Assembly: GCF_030067675.1 (NCBI RefSeq)
Contig: NZ_JASJEV010000016.1
Span: 1-60,263, forward strand
DNA length: 60,263 nt
Direction of reading: 5' to 3'
Origin: Chelatococcus albus
Lineage (GTDB): Bacteria > Pseudomonadota > Alphaproteobacteria > Rhizobiales > Beijerinckiaceae
Shown: piece after piece, positions 1 through 7,474 of the stretch
How positions within the stretch are numbered: the stretch's first letter is position 1
Layout: each line of letters starts with the position of its first letter
Notes under the pieces: model-generated
What the model saw: the letters and a program-made list of their open reading frames with translations, nothing else
Databases searched by the model: none
What the model was told of the DNA's origin: nothing
Translations under genes and position numbers: made by a program

Positions 1-1
1 G

Positions 2-64
2 CCGCTCAAGCCCGACCCCGCCCTCGTCCACCTCTTCGACGCCGACACCGGCCAGAGACTCTGA
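2..64 (+). CDS. C-terminal end of an ABC transporter ATP-binding protein (partial)
   Basis: The frame beginning at base 2 reads ...PALVHLFDADTGQRL and stops with TGA at 62-64. This is the usual ending of UgpC/MalK-type importer ATPases, which close their C-terminal OB-like domain with a VHLFD-x-x-TG-x-R(L) strand; the ATPase at 16241-17317 in this window ends similarly with [12 protein letters not shown]. Only 20 residues are visible, so the substrate is unknown. It is not clearly linked to nasT, which has its own promoter-like site about 190 bases downstream. Confidence 0.55.
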   Translation, partial: PLKPDPALVHLFDADTGQRL

Positions 65-250
65 ACCCGCGCGCCCCTGCGGGGCACCAGCAGGATCTCC
101 GAGACCCAACCGCGAGGCCCCGTTCGCCCGGGCTGTGGCCTGCCGCCGCAGCCGGGGGTCGGTGTGCTGCGCCCTGCGCTATGCTGTGCCCTGCGCCCCG
201 TCGGGCCTGCGGCCTCATGTCCGTCTTCGGTCGCCGCGACCTCCGGTGGA

Positions 251-267
251 TTGGCGCGAAGCTTGCT
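251..267 (+). promoter_or_regulatory. sigma-54 (-24/-12) promoter for nasTS
   Basis: TTGGCGCG-AAGC-TTGCT matches the sigma-54 consensus TTGGCAC(G)-N4-TTGCW, with the invariant GG (253-254) and GC (265-266) exactly 12 bases apart. It lies about 40 bases upstream of the nasT start, predicting transcription from about base 278. This fits nitrogen-limitation control through an NtrC-type activator; I did not find a convincing NtrC site upstream. Confidence 0.65.
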
Positions 268-305
268 TTTGTCCATCGAGGCGAGCGGTGCGGAAGCTGC
301 GGGCG

Positions 306-890
306 ATGGATCGTCACACCAGGATCGTGATCATCGACGAGAGCGCGATCAGGCGCGCCATTCTGGAGGAGGGGCTGCGGGAGGCCGGATACGCCGACAT
401 CGTCAGCATCGGCGAGACCGACCAGCTCCTCGCCAAGCTCGATGCGCTCGAGCCGGATGTCATCATCATCGACCTCGAGAACCCGAGCCGCGACGTGCTC
501 GAGCAGATGTTCCAGATCAGCCGGCTGGCGCGGCGACCCGTCGCCATGTTCGTCGACCAGTCGGACACCGCCATGATCGCCGAGGCGATCGATGCCGGCG
601 TCTCGGCCTATGTCGTGGACGGGCTGCGCAAGGAGCGCGTGAAGCCCATCCTCGAGACGGCGATCATGCGCTTCAACGCCTTCACCAGGCTGCGCGACGA
701 GCTCGAGCGCACGAAATCGAAGCTCGAGGAGCGCAAGATCGTCGATCGCGCCAAGGGCATCCTCATGAAGATGAAGGGCATCGGCGAGGAGGAGGCCTAC
801 AGGCTGCTGCGCCGCACGGCGATGAACGAGAACCGCACCATCATCGAGGTGGCGCGGTCAGTGATCACGGCGGCGGAGCTCCTGAAATGA
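306..890 (+). CDS. nasT: NasT-like ANTAR-domain antiterminator (nitrate response regulator)
   Basis: A 194-residue protein with a response-regulator-like domain (residues about 4-125, with an acidic pocket including Asp56 in IIIDLE) and a C-terminal ANTAR RNA-binding domain (about 137-193, containing RAKGILMKMKGIGEEEAYRLL). NasT proteins bind paired hairpins in the leader of nitrate-assimilation mRNAs and stop an intrinsic terminator from forming. They are held inactive by the nitrate sensor NasS. The start at 306 was chosen because the domain begins there; the frame is open further upstream, but that part looks like non-coding sequence. It overlaps nasS by 4 bases (ATGA), so the two are translationally coupled. 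Its likely target is the leader at 2158-2256. Confidence 0.9.
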   Translation: MDRHTRIVIIDESAIRRAILEEGLREAGYADIVSIGETDQLLAKLDALEPDVIIIDLENPSRDVLEQMFQISRLARRPVAMFVDQSDTAMIAEAIDAGVSAYVVDGLRKERVKPILETAIMRFNAFTRLRDELERTKSKLEERKIVDRAKGILMKMKGIGEEEAYRLLRRTAMNENRTIIEVARSVITAAELLK

Positions 891-1975
891 CGGCACGGCT
901 GCAGATCGGCTTCATTCCGCTCGTCGACGCGGCCCTGCTCGTGGCCGCCAGGGAGGAGGGCTTTGCGGAGGAGGAGGGACTTGCCCTCGATCTCGTGCGT
1001 GAGGCCTCCTGGGCCAATATCCGCGACAAGCTCGCTGTCGGCCTCTTCGATGCGGCGCACATGCTCGCTCCCGCGGCGATCGCCACCTCCCTCGGCCTCG
1101 GCCATGTCGAGGTGCCACTGACCGTGCCGGTGGCCCTGAACCTCAACGGCAACGCCATCACCGTGTCGCGCCGGCTCCACGCAGAACTGGCCGGGGTTGC
1201 CGCCGGAAGCCTTGCCGATCCGCGCATCTCGGCCGGAGCGCTGGCCGGGATCGTGGCGCGCCGGCGCCGCTCGGGGCGCCCGCCGCTCGTCTTCGGCACG
1301 GTCTTCCCCTTCTCGACGCACAGCTACCAGCTGCGCATCTGGCTTGCCGCCGCACGGCTCAGCGTGGAGGAGGACGTGCGGGTCGTCGTCGTGCCGCCGC
1401 CGGCGATGGCGCGCAGCCTGGAGCAAGGCATGCTCGACGGCTTCTGCGTCGGCGCGCCCTGGAGTCTCATCGCCGTGGAGAACGGCGCCGGCGTCCTGCT
1501 GCATCCGGGCGTCGACATCGTCGGCGCCTGCCCGGAAAAGGTGCTCGCCTTGCCGCGCCGCGATTTTCCCGATGACGACGCGCGCATGGCGCGCCTCGTG
1601 CGTGCCCTCGCCCGGGCGAGCCGCTGGTGCGCCGACCCCGCCAATCGGCCGCGCCTTGCCGGCCATCTCGCGGCCGCCGATGTGCTCGACCTGCCCGCGA
1701 GGCTCGTCGAGCGCGTGCTCGCCGGCGAGCTGCCCCTGGGCGAGGGACCGCCGCAACCCGTGGCCGACTATCTGCGTCTCGACCCGGGCGTGTTGCGGCC
1801 CATGCTGGCGCACGCCGCCTTCCTCCATGCCCAGATGGTCGCGGCCGGGCAGGTGGTCGCTTCCGGGAGGGACGCGGAGGCGCTCAGCCGCATCTATCGC
1901 CCCGACCTCTTCGATGCCGCCGTCCAGGACCTCGTCGCCGCATCCGATCCGCCTGCGCCGATGCCCTTGGTTTGA
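887..1975 (+). CDS. nasS: NasS-like nitrate/nitrite sensor (NrtA-related periplasmic-fold protein, cytoplasmic)
   Basis: A 362-residue protein of the NrtA/CmpA fold without any signal peptide: it begins directly with TARLQIGFIPLVDAALLVAA. It shares with the NrtA protein encoded downstream the landmarks WLAAA, VVVPPPAMA and DGFCVGAPW, so the two are paralogues. In known systems a cytosolic NrtA-like protein paired with NasT binds nitrate and then releases NasT. The 4-base overlap with nasT, the missing leader peptide and the position before nrtABC support NasS rather than a transporter subunit. A CmpA-type binding protein lacking export is the less likely alternative. Confidence 0.88.
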   Translation: MTARLQIGFIPLVDAALLVAAREEGFAEEEGLALDLVREASWANIRDKLAVGLFDAAHMLAPAAIATSLGLGHVEVPLTVPVALNLNGNAITVSRRLHAELAGVAAGSLADPRISAGALAGIVARRRRSGRPPLVFGTVFPFSTHSYQLRIWLAAARLSVEEDVRVVVVPPPAMARSLEQGMLDGFCVGAPWSLIAVENGAGVLLHPGVDIVGACPEKVLALPRRDFPDDDARMARLVRALARASRWCADPANRPRLAGHLAAADVLDLPARLVERVLAGELPLGEGPPQPVADYLRLDPGVLRPMLAHAAFLHAQMVAAGQVVASGRDAEALSRIYRPDLFDAAVQDLVAASDPPAPMPLV

Positions 1976-2126
1976 GCGGTCTCCATGTTGCCGTCGCCCT
2001 GCGGCCCTGCCCATTTCCCCCGCAGCCCTGCCCGATGTTTGTGCAGTGCAGCATCGACAGCGGGAGCGCGCGCCCGCGCGCGGGTGTGGGAGGGGTGTTT
2101 CGCCTCCCGGATGAGCCTCCTCCGCG

Positions 2127-2143
2127 TTGGCACGAGACTTGAA
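2127..2143 (+). promoter_or_regulatory. sigma-54 (-24/-12) promoter for nrtABC
   Basis: TTGGCACG-AGAC-TTGAA: a perfect -24 element (GG at 2129-2130) with the -12 G exactly 12 bases on (2141); only the following C is replaced by A. Transcription would begin near 2153, just before the hairpin leader. The site is the second sigma-54-type sequence in this nitrate locus. Confidence 0.65.
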
Positions 2144-2157
2144 TAAGCAGAACCGGA

Positions 2158-2214
2158 GGGCGGCCCTCGACGGTCGCGCCATGATCCAGCGCCGGGTCAA
2201 CAGCAATGCCGCTG
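2158..2214 (+). promoter_or_regulatory. Candidate NasT (ANTAR) target: two tandem hexaloop hairpins in the nrtA leader
   Basis: Hairpin 1 pairs GCGGCC (2160-2165) with GGTCGC (2172-2177) around the six-base loop CTCGAC; it can be extended by GG/CC with a one-base bulge. Hairpin 2 pairs CAGC (2201-2204) with GCTG (2211-2214) around the six-base loop AATGCC. Known ANTAR targets are two hairpins with six-base loops having A at position 1 and G at position 4. Loop 2 satisfies both, while loop 1 has the G but not the A. The second hairpin uses bases that the terminator at 2208-2256 also needs, which is the expected switch geometry. Confidence 0.55.
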
Positions 2215-2256
2215 ACGGGTTCGACCGGGACGGTCGGGCCGTGTCGGCGGCTTTTT
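2208..2256 (+). terminator. Intrinsic terminator in the nrtA leader (attenuator)
   Basis: GCCGCTGAC (2208-2216) pairs with GTCGGCGGC (2243-2251), nine pairs including one G-T, directly followed by TTTTTGTTT. It lies between the sigma-54-type promoter and the nrtA start at 2297, so it would stop transcription before the transporter genes. Its left arm begins inside loop 2 of the candidate NasT target, so the two structures exclude each other. Confidence 0.65.
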
Positions 2257-2296
2257 GTTTGGCCGGCTTTGGTCGAGAAACGAGGGAATCAAGGCG

Positions 2297-3619
2297 ATGA
2301 AGAAGCGTTCGACCCCGTGCGGTGCAGCGACGAGGGATGTCACCCGCCGCGGCTTCCTCGAGCGTGCGGCGGCGGCCGCGGCGCTCGCCGCCGCCGCGAA
2401 GCTCGCCCTGCCGGGTGGAGCCTTCGCGCAAGGGGCAGGCCCGGAGGTGAAGAAGGCGGTGCTCGGCTACATCGCCCTCATCGACGCCTCGCCCCTCGTC
2501 ATCGCCAAGGAGAAGGGCTTCTTCGCCAGGCACGGCATGCCGGAGGTGGAGGTGGTCAAGCAGGCCTCCTGGGGCGCGACGCGGGACAATCTCGTGCTCG
2601 GCGGCGACAAGAACGGCATCGACGGCGCTCACATCCTCACGCCGATGCCCTATCTCATCTCGACCGGCAAGGTGACGCAGAACAATGTGCACGTGCCGAT
2701 GTACATCCTGGCGCGGCTCAACCTCGACGCCCAGGCGATCTCCGTTTCCAACGAATACAAGGACCTCAAGGTCGGGCTGGACGCCACGCCGCTCAAGGTC
2801 GCCTTCGAGGCAAAGAAGGCCGCTGGCAAGGAGGTCAAGGTCGCCATGACCTTCCCCGGCGGCACGCACGACCTCTGGATCCGCTACTGGCTCGCCGCCG
2901 CCGGCATCGACCCGGACAAGGACGTCTCCACCATCGTCGTGCCGCCTCCGCAGATGGTGGCGAACATGAAGGTCGGCAACATGGACGCCTTCTGCGTCGG
3001 CGAGCCGTGGAACGAGCAGCTCGTCAACCAGGGCATCGGCTTCACCGCCTGCACCACGGGCGAGATCTGGGGCAGGCACCCGGAAAAGGCGCTCGGCCTG
3101 CGTGCCGACTGGGTGGACAAGTATCCCAATGCTGCCAAGGCCCTGCTGATGGCCGTCATGGAGGCGCAGGCCTGGTGCGACAAGCCGGAGAACAAGCAGG
3201 AACTCGCCGAGATCGTCGGCCGGCGCCAGTGGTTCAACGTGCCGGTGGCCGACATCGTCGGCCGCCTCAGGGGCGACATCAACTACGGCAACGGCCGCGT
3301 CGAGAAGGGCACCCGCCAGTTCATGAAGTTCTGGCAGGACCATGCCTCCTATCCCTTCAAGAGCCATGACGCCTGGTTCGTCACCGAGAACGTCCGCTGG
3401 GGCAGGTTTGAGCCGGGGATGGACGTCAAGGCACTCGTCGACAAGGTGAATCGCGAGGACCTGTGGCGCGAGGCGGCGAAGGGCCTCGGCGTCGCGGCCA
3501 CAGACATTCCCTCCTCGCCGTCGCGCGGCAAGGAGACCTTCTTCGACGGCAAGGTCTTCGATCCAGCCGACCCGGCCGCCTACCTGAAGAGCCTCGCAAT
3601 CAAGCGCGCCATGGTCTGA
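2297..3619 (+). CDS. nrtA: Nitrate ABC transporter substrate-binding protein
   Basis: A 440-residue NrtA/CmpA-family protein. Residues about 17-21 (TRRGF) followed by an alanine-rich stretch form a twin-arginine type signal ending near AFAQG, so it is exported to the periplasm. The mature part carries the family landmarks ASPLVIAKEKGFF, GGTHDLWIRYWLAAAG, VVPPPQMVANMKVG and DAFCVGEPW, which line the nitrate pocket in this family. The start at 2297 was chosen because the Tat motif follows it immediately. It is the first gene of nrtABC and follows the attenuator leader. Bicarbonate (CmpA) specificity is possible in the family, but nasTS and a siroheme-type neighbour favour nitrate. Confidence 0.93.
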   Translation: MKKRSTPCGAATRDVTRRGFLERAAAAAALAAAAKLALPGGAFAQGAGPEVKKAVLGYIALIDASPLVIAKEKGFFARHGMPEVEVVKQASWGATRDNLVLGGDKNGIDGAHILTPMPYLISTGKVTQNNVHVPMYILARLNLDAQAISVSNEYKDLKVGLDATPLKVAFEAKKAAGKEVKVAMTFPGGTHDLWIRYWLAAAGIDPDKDVSTIVVPPPQMVANMKVGNMDAFCVGEPWNEQLVNQGIGFTACTTGEIWGRHPEKALGLRADWVDKYPNAAKALLMAVMEAQAWCDKPENKQELAEIVGRRQWFNVPVADIVGRLRGDINYGNGRVEKGTRQFMKFWQDHASYPFKSHDAWFVTENVRWGRFEPGMDVKALVDKVNREDLWREAAKGLGVAATDIPSSPSRGKETFFDGKVFDPADPAAYLKSLAIKRAMV

Positions 3620-3677
3620 CCCGAGCCGAGGCCGCGCCCCGCGCGGTCCCGCGGTTTCCTCCAACCCGGAGCTTCCG

Positions 3678-4574
3678 ATGTCGCTCACCCTCCTGCGCAG
3701 CGAAGACCGCAAGCCCGCGCCATCAGTGTCGAAGGCGGCCGTCATCCCCCTCGCCGTGCCGCACCGCCCGCTCTCGGCGCGCCTGTTGCCTGTCCTGCGC
3801 GGCGCCGCCACGACGGGCGTGCCGCCCCTCGTGACGCTCGTGCTCATTCTGCTCGTCTGGCAGATGCTGACGGCGCAGCCGGGCGCCACGCTGCCGTCGC
3901 CGACCCAGATCTGGGCGGAATCGCGCGATCTGATCGTCGCGCCCTTCTTCGACTACGGCTCGCAGGACATCGGCCTCGGCTGGCGGGTGCTCGTCAGCCT
4001 GCAGCGCGTGGGCGTCGGCTTCGGGCTCGCGGCGGTCGCGGGCGTGCTCATCGGCACGCTCATCGGCCAGAGCCTGTGGGCGATGCGCGGCCTCGATCCC
4101 GTCTTTCAGGTGCTCAGGACGGTGCCGCCGCTCGCCTGGCTGCCGCTCTCGCTCGCCGCCTTCCGCGACAGCCACCCCTCGGCGATCTTCGTCATCTTCA
4201 TCACGTCGATCTGGCCGGTGATCATCAATACGGCGGTAGGCATCCGCAACATCCCGCAGGACTACCGTAACGTCGCTGCCGTGCTGCGCCTCAACTCCCT
4301 CGAGTTCTTCTGGCGCATCATGATCCCCTCGGCGGCGCCCTACATCTTCACCGGCCTGCGCATCGGCATCGGCCTCTCCTGGCTTGCCATCGTCGCGGCG
4401 GAGATGCTGACGGGCGGCGTCGGCATCGGCTTCTTCATCTGGGACGCGTGGAACTCCTCGCGTCTGCCCGACATCGTCGTCGCGCTCCTCTACATCGGTG
4501 TCGTGGGCTTCCTGCTCGACCGGCTCGTCGCCCTCGCCGGCAGAATCGCGACCCGCGGCACGGCGAGCGCCTGA
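3678..4574 (+). CDS. nrtB: Nitrate ABC transporter permease
   Basis: A 298-residue inner-membrane permease of the NrtB/SsuC/TauC type. An N-terminal cytoplasmic stretch of about 50 residues is followed by about six membrane segments, beginning with VTLVLILLVWQML. The cytoplasmic coupling loop lies near residues 190-215 (NVAAVLRLNSLEFFWRIMIPSAAP), with the EAA-like pattern expected to contact the ATPase. It sits 58 bases after nrtA and 10 bases before nrtC, consistent with one transcript. Confidence 0.93.
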   Translation: MSLTLLRSEDRKPAPSVSKAAVIPLAVPHRPLSARLLPVLRGAATTGVPPLVTLVLILLVWQMLTAQPGATLPSPTQIWAESRDLIVAPFFDYGSQDIGLGWRVLVSLQRVGVGFGLAAVAGVLIGTLIGQSLWAMRGLDPVFQVLRTVPPLAWLPLSLAAFRDSHPSAIFVIFITSIWPVIINTAVGIRNIPQDYRNVAAVLRLNSLEFFWRIMIPSAAPYIFTGLRIGIGLSWLAIVAAEMLTGGVGIGFFIWDAWNSSRLPDIVVALLYIGVVGFLLDRLVALAGRIATRGTASA

Positions 4575-4584
4575 GGAGGCTTTC

Positions 4585-5382
4585 ATGAAGCGCAGCTATC
4601 TGAAGCTCGACCACATCGACAAGGCCTTCCCCCGTGCCGGCGGCGCGACGGAGGTCCTGCGCGACGTCGACCTCGCCATCGAGAAGGGCGAGTTCGTCTC
4701 CATCATCGGCCATTCTGGCTGCGGAAAGTCGACGCTGCTCAATATCGTCGCCGGCCTCACGCCGGCGACGCGCGGTGCCGTCCTCCTCGAGGACAGGGAG
4801 GTGAACAGCCCGGGGCCCGACCGCGCCGTCGTCTTCCAGAACCACTCGCTCCTGCCCTGGCTCACGGCCTACGAGAACGTGCGGCTCGCCGTCGACAAGG
4901 TCTTTTCTGGCGTCAAGTCGAAGGCCGAGCGGCACGACTGGACGATGCGCAATCTCGATCTCGTGCAGATGGGCCATGCCCGCGACAAGCGCCCCGCCGA
5001 GATTTCCGGCGGCATGAAGCAGCGCGTCGGCATCGCCCGCGCGCTCGCCATGGAGCCCAAGGTCCTGCTGCTCGACGAGCCCTTTGGCGCGCTCGACGCG
5101 CTAACGCGCGCCCACCTGCAGGACCAGGTGATGCAGATCCACGCCGGCCTCGCCAACACGGTGATCATGATCACCCACGACGTGGACGAGGCGGTGCTGC
5201 TCTCGGACCGCATCGTGATGATGACGAACGGCCCGGCGGCGCATGTCGGCGAGGTGCTGGAGGTGCCGCTGGCCAGGCCGCGCCGCCGCATCGAGGTGGC
5301 GACGGACCCGACCTACCTGCGCTGCCGCGAGGCGGTGCTGCGCTTCCTCTACGAGCGCCACCGCTATGTCGAGGCGGCCTGA
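4585..5382 (+). CDS. nrtC: Nitrate ABC transporter ATP-binding protein (NrtC/D type)
   Basis: A 265-residue ATPase with Walker A GHSGCGKST, Q-loop region VFQNHSLLPWLT, signature ISGGMKQRVGIARAL, Walker B VLLLDEPFGALDAL and the H-loop ITHDVDEAV. It lacks the extra NrtA-like domain that cyanobacterial NrtC carries, so it corresponds to the short NrtD form even though it is the only ATPase of the operon and probably works as a homodimer. The start follows GAGGAGGC at a normal distance. The frame is open further upstream, but the conserved protein begins here. Confidence 0.92.
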   Translation: MKRSYLKLDHIDKAFPRAGGATEVLRDVDLAIEKGEFVSIIGHSGCGKSTLLNIVAGLTPATRGAVLLEDREVNSPGPDRAVVFQNHSLLPWLTAYENVRLAVDKVFSGVKSKAERHDWTMRNLDLVQMGHARDKRPAEISGGMKQRVGIARALAMEPKVLLLDEPFGALDALTRAHLQDQVMQIHAGLANTVIMITHDVDEAVLLSDRIVMMTNGPAAHVGEVLEVPLARPRRRIEVATDPTYLRCREAVLRFLYERHRYVEAA

Positions 5383-5408
5383 AACCAAGAAGGGCGGGAG
5401 GAAACGCC

Positions 5409-6386
5409 ATGAACGCACCGCCGCCGCTTCCGCATCGCGAGACCACGGCTCCGCACCACCGCCTCGCGCCGCTCGCGACGTTGCCGGTCTTCTTCCGGCT
5501 CGCCGGGGCGCGGGCGGTGGTCGCCGGCAGCACGCCGGCCGCCGCCTGGAAGGCCGAGCTTCTGTCGGCCGCGGGCGCTGCCGTCGACGTCTTCGCCCCC
5601 GGGCCCGACGCGACGCTCCTCGCGCTCGCTGCTCATCCTCCCGCCGGCGCCATCCGGCTGCACCGGCGTGCGTGGAGGGAGGCGGACCTGCAAGGCGCGG
5701 CCATCGCCGTCGCCGATGCCGAGGACGACATGCAGGCCCGCTGCTTCCATGCGGCGGCGCGGGCCGCCGGGGTGCCTGCGAACTGCATCGACCGGCCGCA
5801 GTTCTGCGACTTCCGCTTCGGTGCCGTCGTCAACCGCTCGCCGCTCGTCGTCGGCATCTCGACTGACGGGGCGGCGCCGGTCTTCGGCCAGGCCGTGCGT
5901 ACCCGCATCGAAACGCTCCTGCCGCAGGGCTTCGCGCGCTGGGCGGAGGCGGCAGTGCGGTGGCGGCCGGCCGTGGGCGCCTGGGCGCCGTCTCCGGCCC
6001 GCCGCCGCGCCTTCTGGCGGTGCTTCGCCGCCGCAGCGCTCGATCGGCCCGACTATGCGCCCGGTGACCGTGACCTCGAAGCCTGGCTCGCCGCTGAAGA
6101 CCGCGGGCCGGAGCAGAACGCGGCGCCGGAGACGATCACGGTCGCGAGCGACGATCCGGAGGAGCTGACGCTTCGTCAGGTGCGGCTCATCCAGTCGGCC
6201 GACATCGTGCTCTACGACCCCGACGTGCCGCACGCCGTCCTCGATTTCGCCCGGCGCGAGGCGCGGAAGTTGCGTTCTTCCGCGACGGCCCTGGCGCGAA
6301 AGGGCAAGAAAACCGGCGAGACCTTCGCGGATGGACTCGCCAGCCCCCGGATCGTCAGGCTCGTGGCGAAACCGGCCCCTCGATGA
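5409..6386 (+). CDS. Siroheme-synthase-like protein: precorrin-2 dehydrogenase domain plus a fragment of a methyltransferase domain
   Basis: A 325-residue protein. Residues about 20-160 match the CysG N-terminal (precorrin-2 dehydrogenase/ferrochelatase) domain: LPVFFRLAGARAVV, then ADAEDD, NCIDRPQFCDFRFGAVVNRSPLVVGISTDGAAPV. The usual GGG-x-x-A-x-x-K nucleotide loop reads AGSTPAAAWK, so NAD binding may be weakened. Near residue 250, PEELTLRQVRLIQSADIVLYD resembles the beginning of the uroporphyrinogen-III methyltransferase domain, but the preceding GAGPGD loop is altered (ASDDPE) and the domain ends after about 60 residues. Siroheme is the cofactor of nitrite reductase, which fits its place 26 bases after nrtC. 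Its 3' end overlaps the convergent glucokinase gene by 32 bases. Confidence 0.75.
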   Translation: MNAPPPLPHRETTAPHHRLAPLATLPVFFRLAGARAVVAGSTPAAAWKAELLSAAGAAVDVFAPGPDATLLALAAHPPAGAIRLHRRAWREADLQGAAIAVADAEDDMQARCFHAAARAAGVPANCIDRPQFCDFRFGAVVNRSPLVVGISTDGAAPVFGQAVRTRIETLLPQGFARWAEAAVRWRPAVGAWAPSPARRRAFWRCFAAAALDRPDYAPGDRDLEAWLAAEDRGPEQNAAPETITVASDDPEELTLRQVRLIQSADIVLYDPDVPHAVLDFARREARKLRSSATALARKGKKTGETFADGLASPRIVRLVAKPAPR

Positions 6387-7344
6387 GCCGGGCGAGACCG
6401 TCGAGCGCGGGATAGGGGGCGGTGATCAGCCAGGTCGGGATGGTCTTGAGGAACGGGCGCTGCCGCCCCTTCGCCTCGAAGGCGTCGCGGAAGGCGGAAG
6501 CCCGCAGGAGCGGCGCGATGACCGGGGCGATGCCGCCGCCGACGTAGACGCCGCCCGTGGCGCAGAAGGCCAGCGCCACCTCGCCGGCGACCGCGCCGAG
6601 GATGCGGCAGAAGAGGCCGATCGCATGCGCGCTGAGCGGGCAGGTGCCAGCGAGCGCCCGGCGCGTGACCTCGGCGGGCGAGGCGGGTGGGGGCACATGG
6701 TAGGTGTCCTCCGCCAGCATCCCGGCGATGGCGAGAAGGCCGGGGCCGCTCAGGATCCGCTCGTTCGACACCCGCCCGAAGCGCTTGCGCAGGCGCGCGT
6801 TGAGCCTCTCCTCCTCCTCGTCGCGCGGGCAGAAGGCAAGATGCCCGCCCTCGCTCGCGACCGGCTGCCAGCCGCCGCCGCAAGGAACGACCGCCGCTAC
6901 GCCGAGGCCGGTGCCGGGGCCAAGCACGGCGATCGTGCCGGGACGCGCCTCGCACGCGGAGCCGAGGACGAGGCGATCGGCTGCCCGGAGACGGGGGAGC
7001 GCGGCGGCGAGCGCCGTGAAGTCGTTGACGAGCAGGAGTTCGGCCAGGCCGAAACGTTCCTTCATCGCGGCGGGCGCGAGGAAGGCACCGCCGTTCGTCA
7101 GCGTGACGACGTCCCCGACGATGGGCGCGGCGAGGGCCAGCGCCGCGGCCCGCGGCGCAGCGCCAGGGTGGCGCACGAGATAGGTGGCGATTTCCTCGCC
7201 GACGTCGCCGCCCGGCCGGCATGGCACGACGACGACATCCGACACCGGCGCGCCCGGCGCCTGGACGAGGCCGAGCCGCACGTTCGTGCCGCCGATGTCG
7301 GCGACGAGCCACGGATGGAGGCGCGACTGCGGATCACTGGGCAT
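6355..7344 (-). CDS. glk: Glucokinase
   Basis: A 329-residue Glk-family kinase that phosphorylates glucose with ATP in the cytosol. The N-terminus LVADIGGTNVRLGL is the phosphate-1 motif, LLVNDFTALAAAL holds the sugar-binding ND pair, and VLGPGTGLGVAAVV is the phosphate-2 region; the glucose-contact stretch ASEGGHLAF follows. Length is typical for the proteobacterial Glk family and there is no ROK zinc motif. It lies downstream of the PIG-L and ROK genes on the same strand, with a 130-base gap, suggesting that the imported substrate yields glucose or a glucose-like sugar. Confidence 0.9.
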   Translation of the reverse strand: MPSDPQSRLHPWLVADIGGTNVRLGLVQAPGAPVSDVVVVPCRPGGDVGEEIATYLVRHPGAAPRAAALALAAPIVGDVVTLTNGGAFLAPAAMKERFGLAELLLVNDFTALAAALPRLRAADRLVLGSACEARPGTIAVLGPGTGLGVAAVVPCGGGWQPVASEGGHLAFCPRDEEEERLNARLRKRFGRVSNERILSGPGLLAIAGMLAEDTYHVPPPASPAEVTRRALAGTCPLSAHAIGLFCRILGAVAGEVALAFCATGGVYVGGGIAPVIAPLLRASAFRDAFEAKGRQRPFLKTIPTWLITAPYPALDGLARLIEGPVSPRA

Positions 7345-7474
7345 GGCGAATGGTCAACATGGTTCGGCGCCTTGCCGGCGCGGGTCCTTCGGATCGGGGA
7401 CGGCCGCGCTTCCTCGCGCAGGGAGGGGCGCGATTGCTCGTGCAGTGCCGGAGCCGCGGTTGCCGGTCATGTGC

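Noticed and set aside
2040-2100. GTGCAGTGCAGCA and GC-rich palindrome CCCGCGCGCGGG as NtrC sites or nasS terminator
   Set aside because: The NtrC pattern (TGCAC-N-GTGCA with correct spacing) is not met, and no T-run follows the palindrome.
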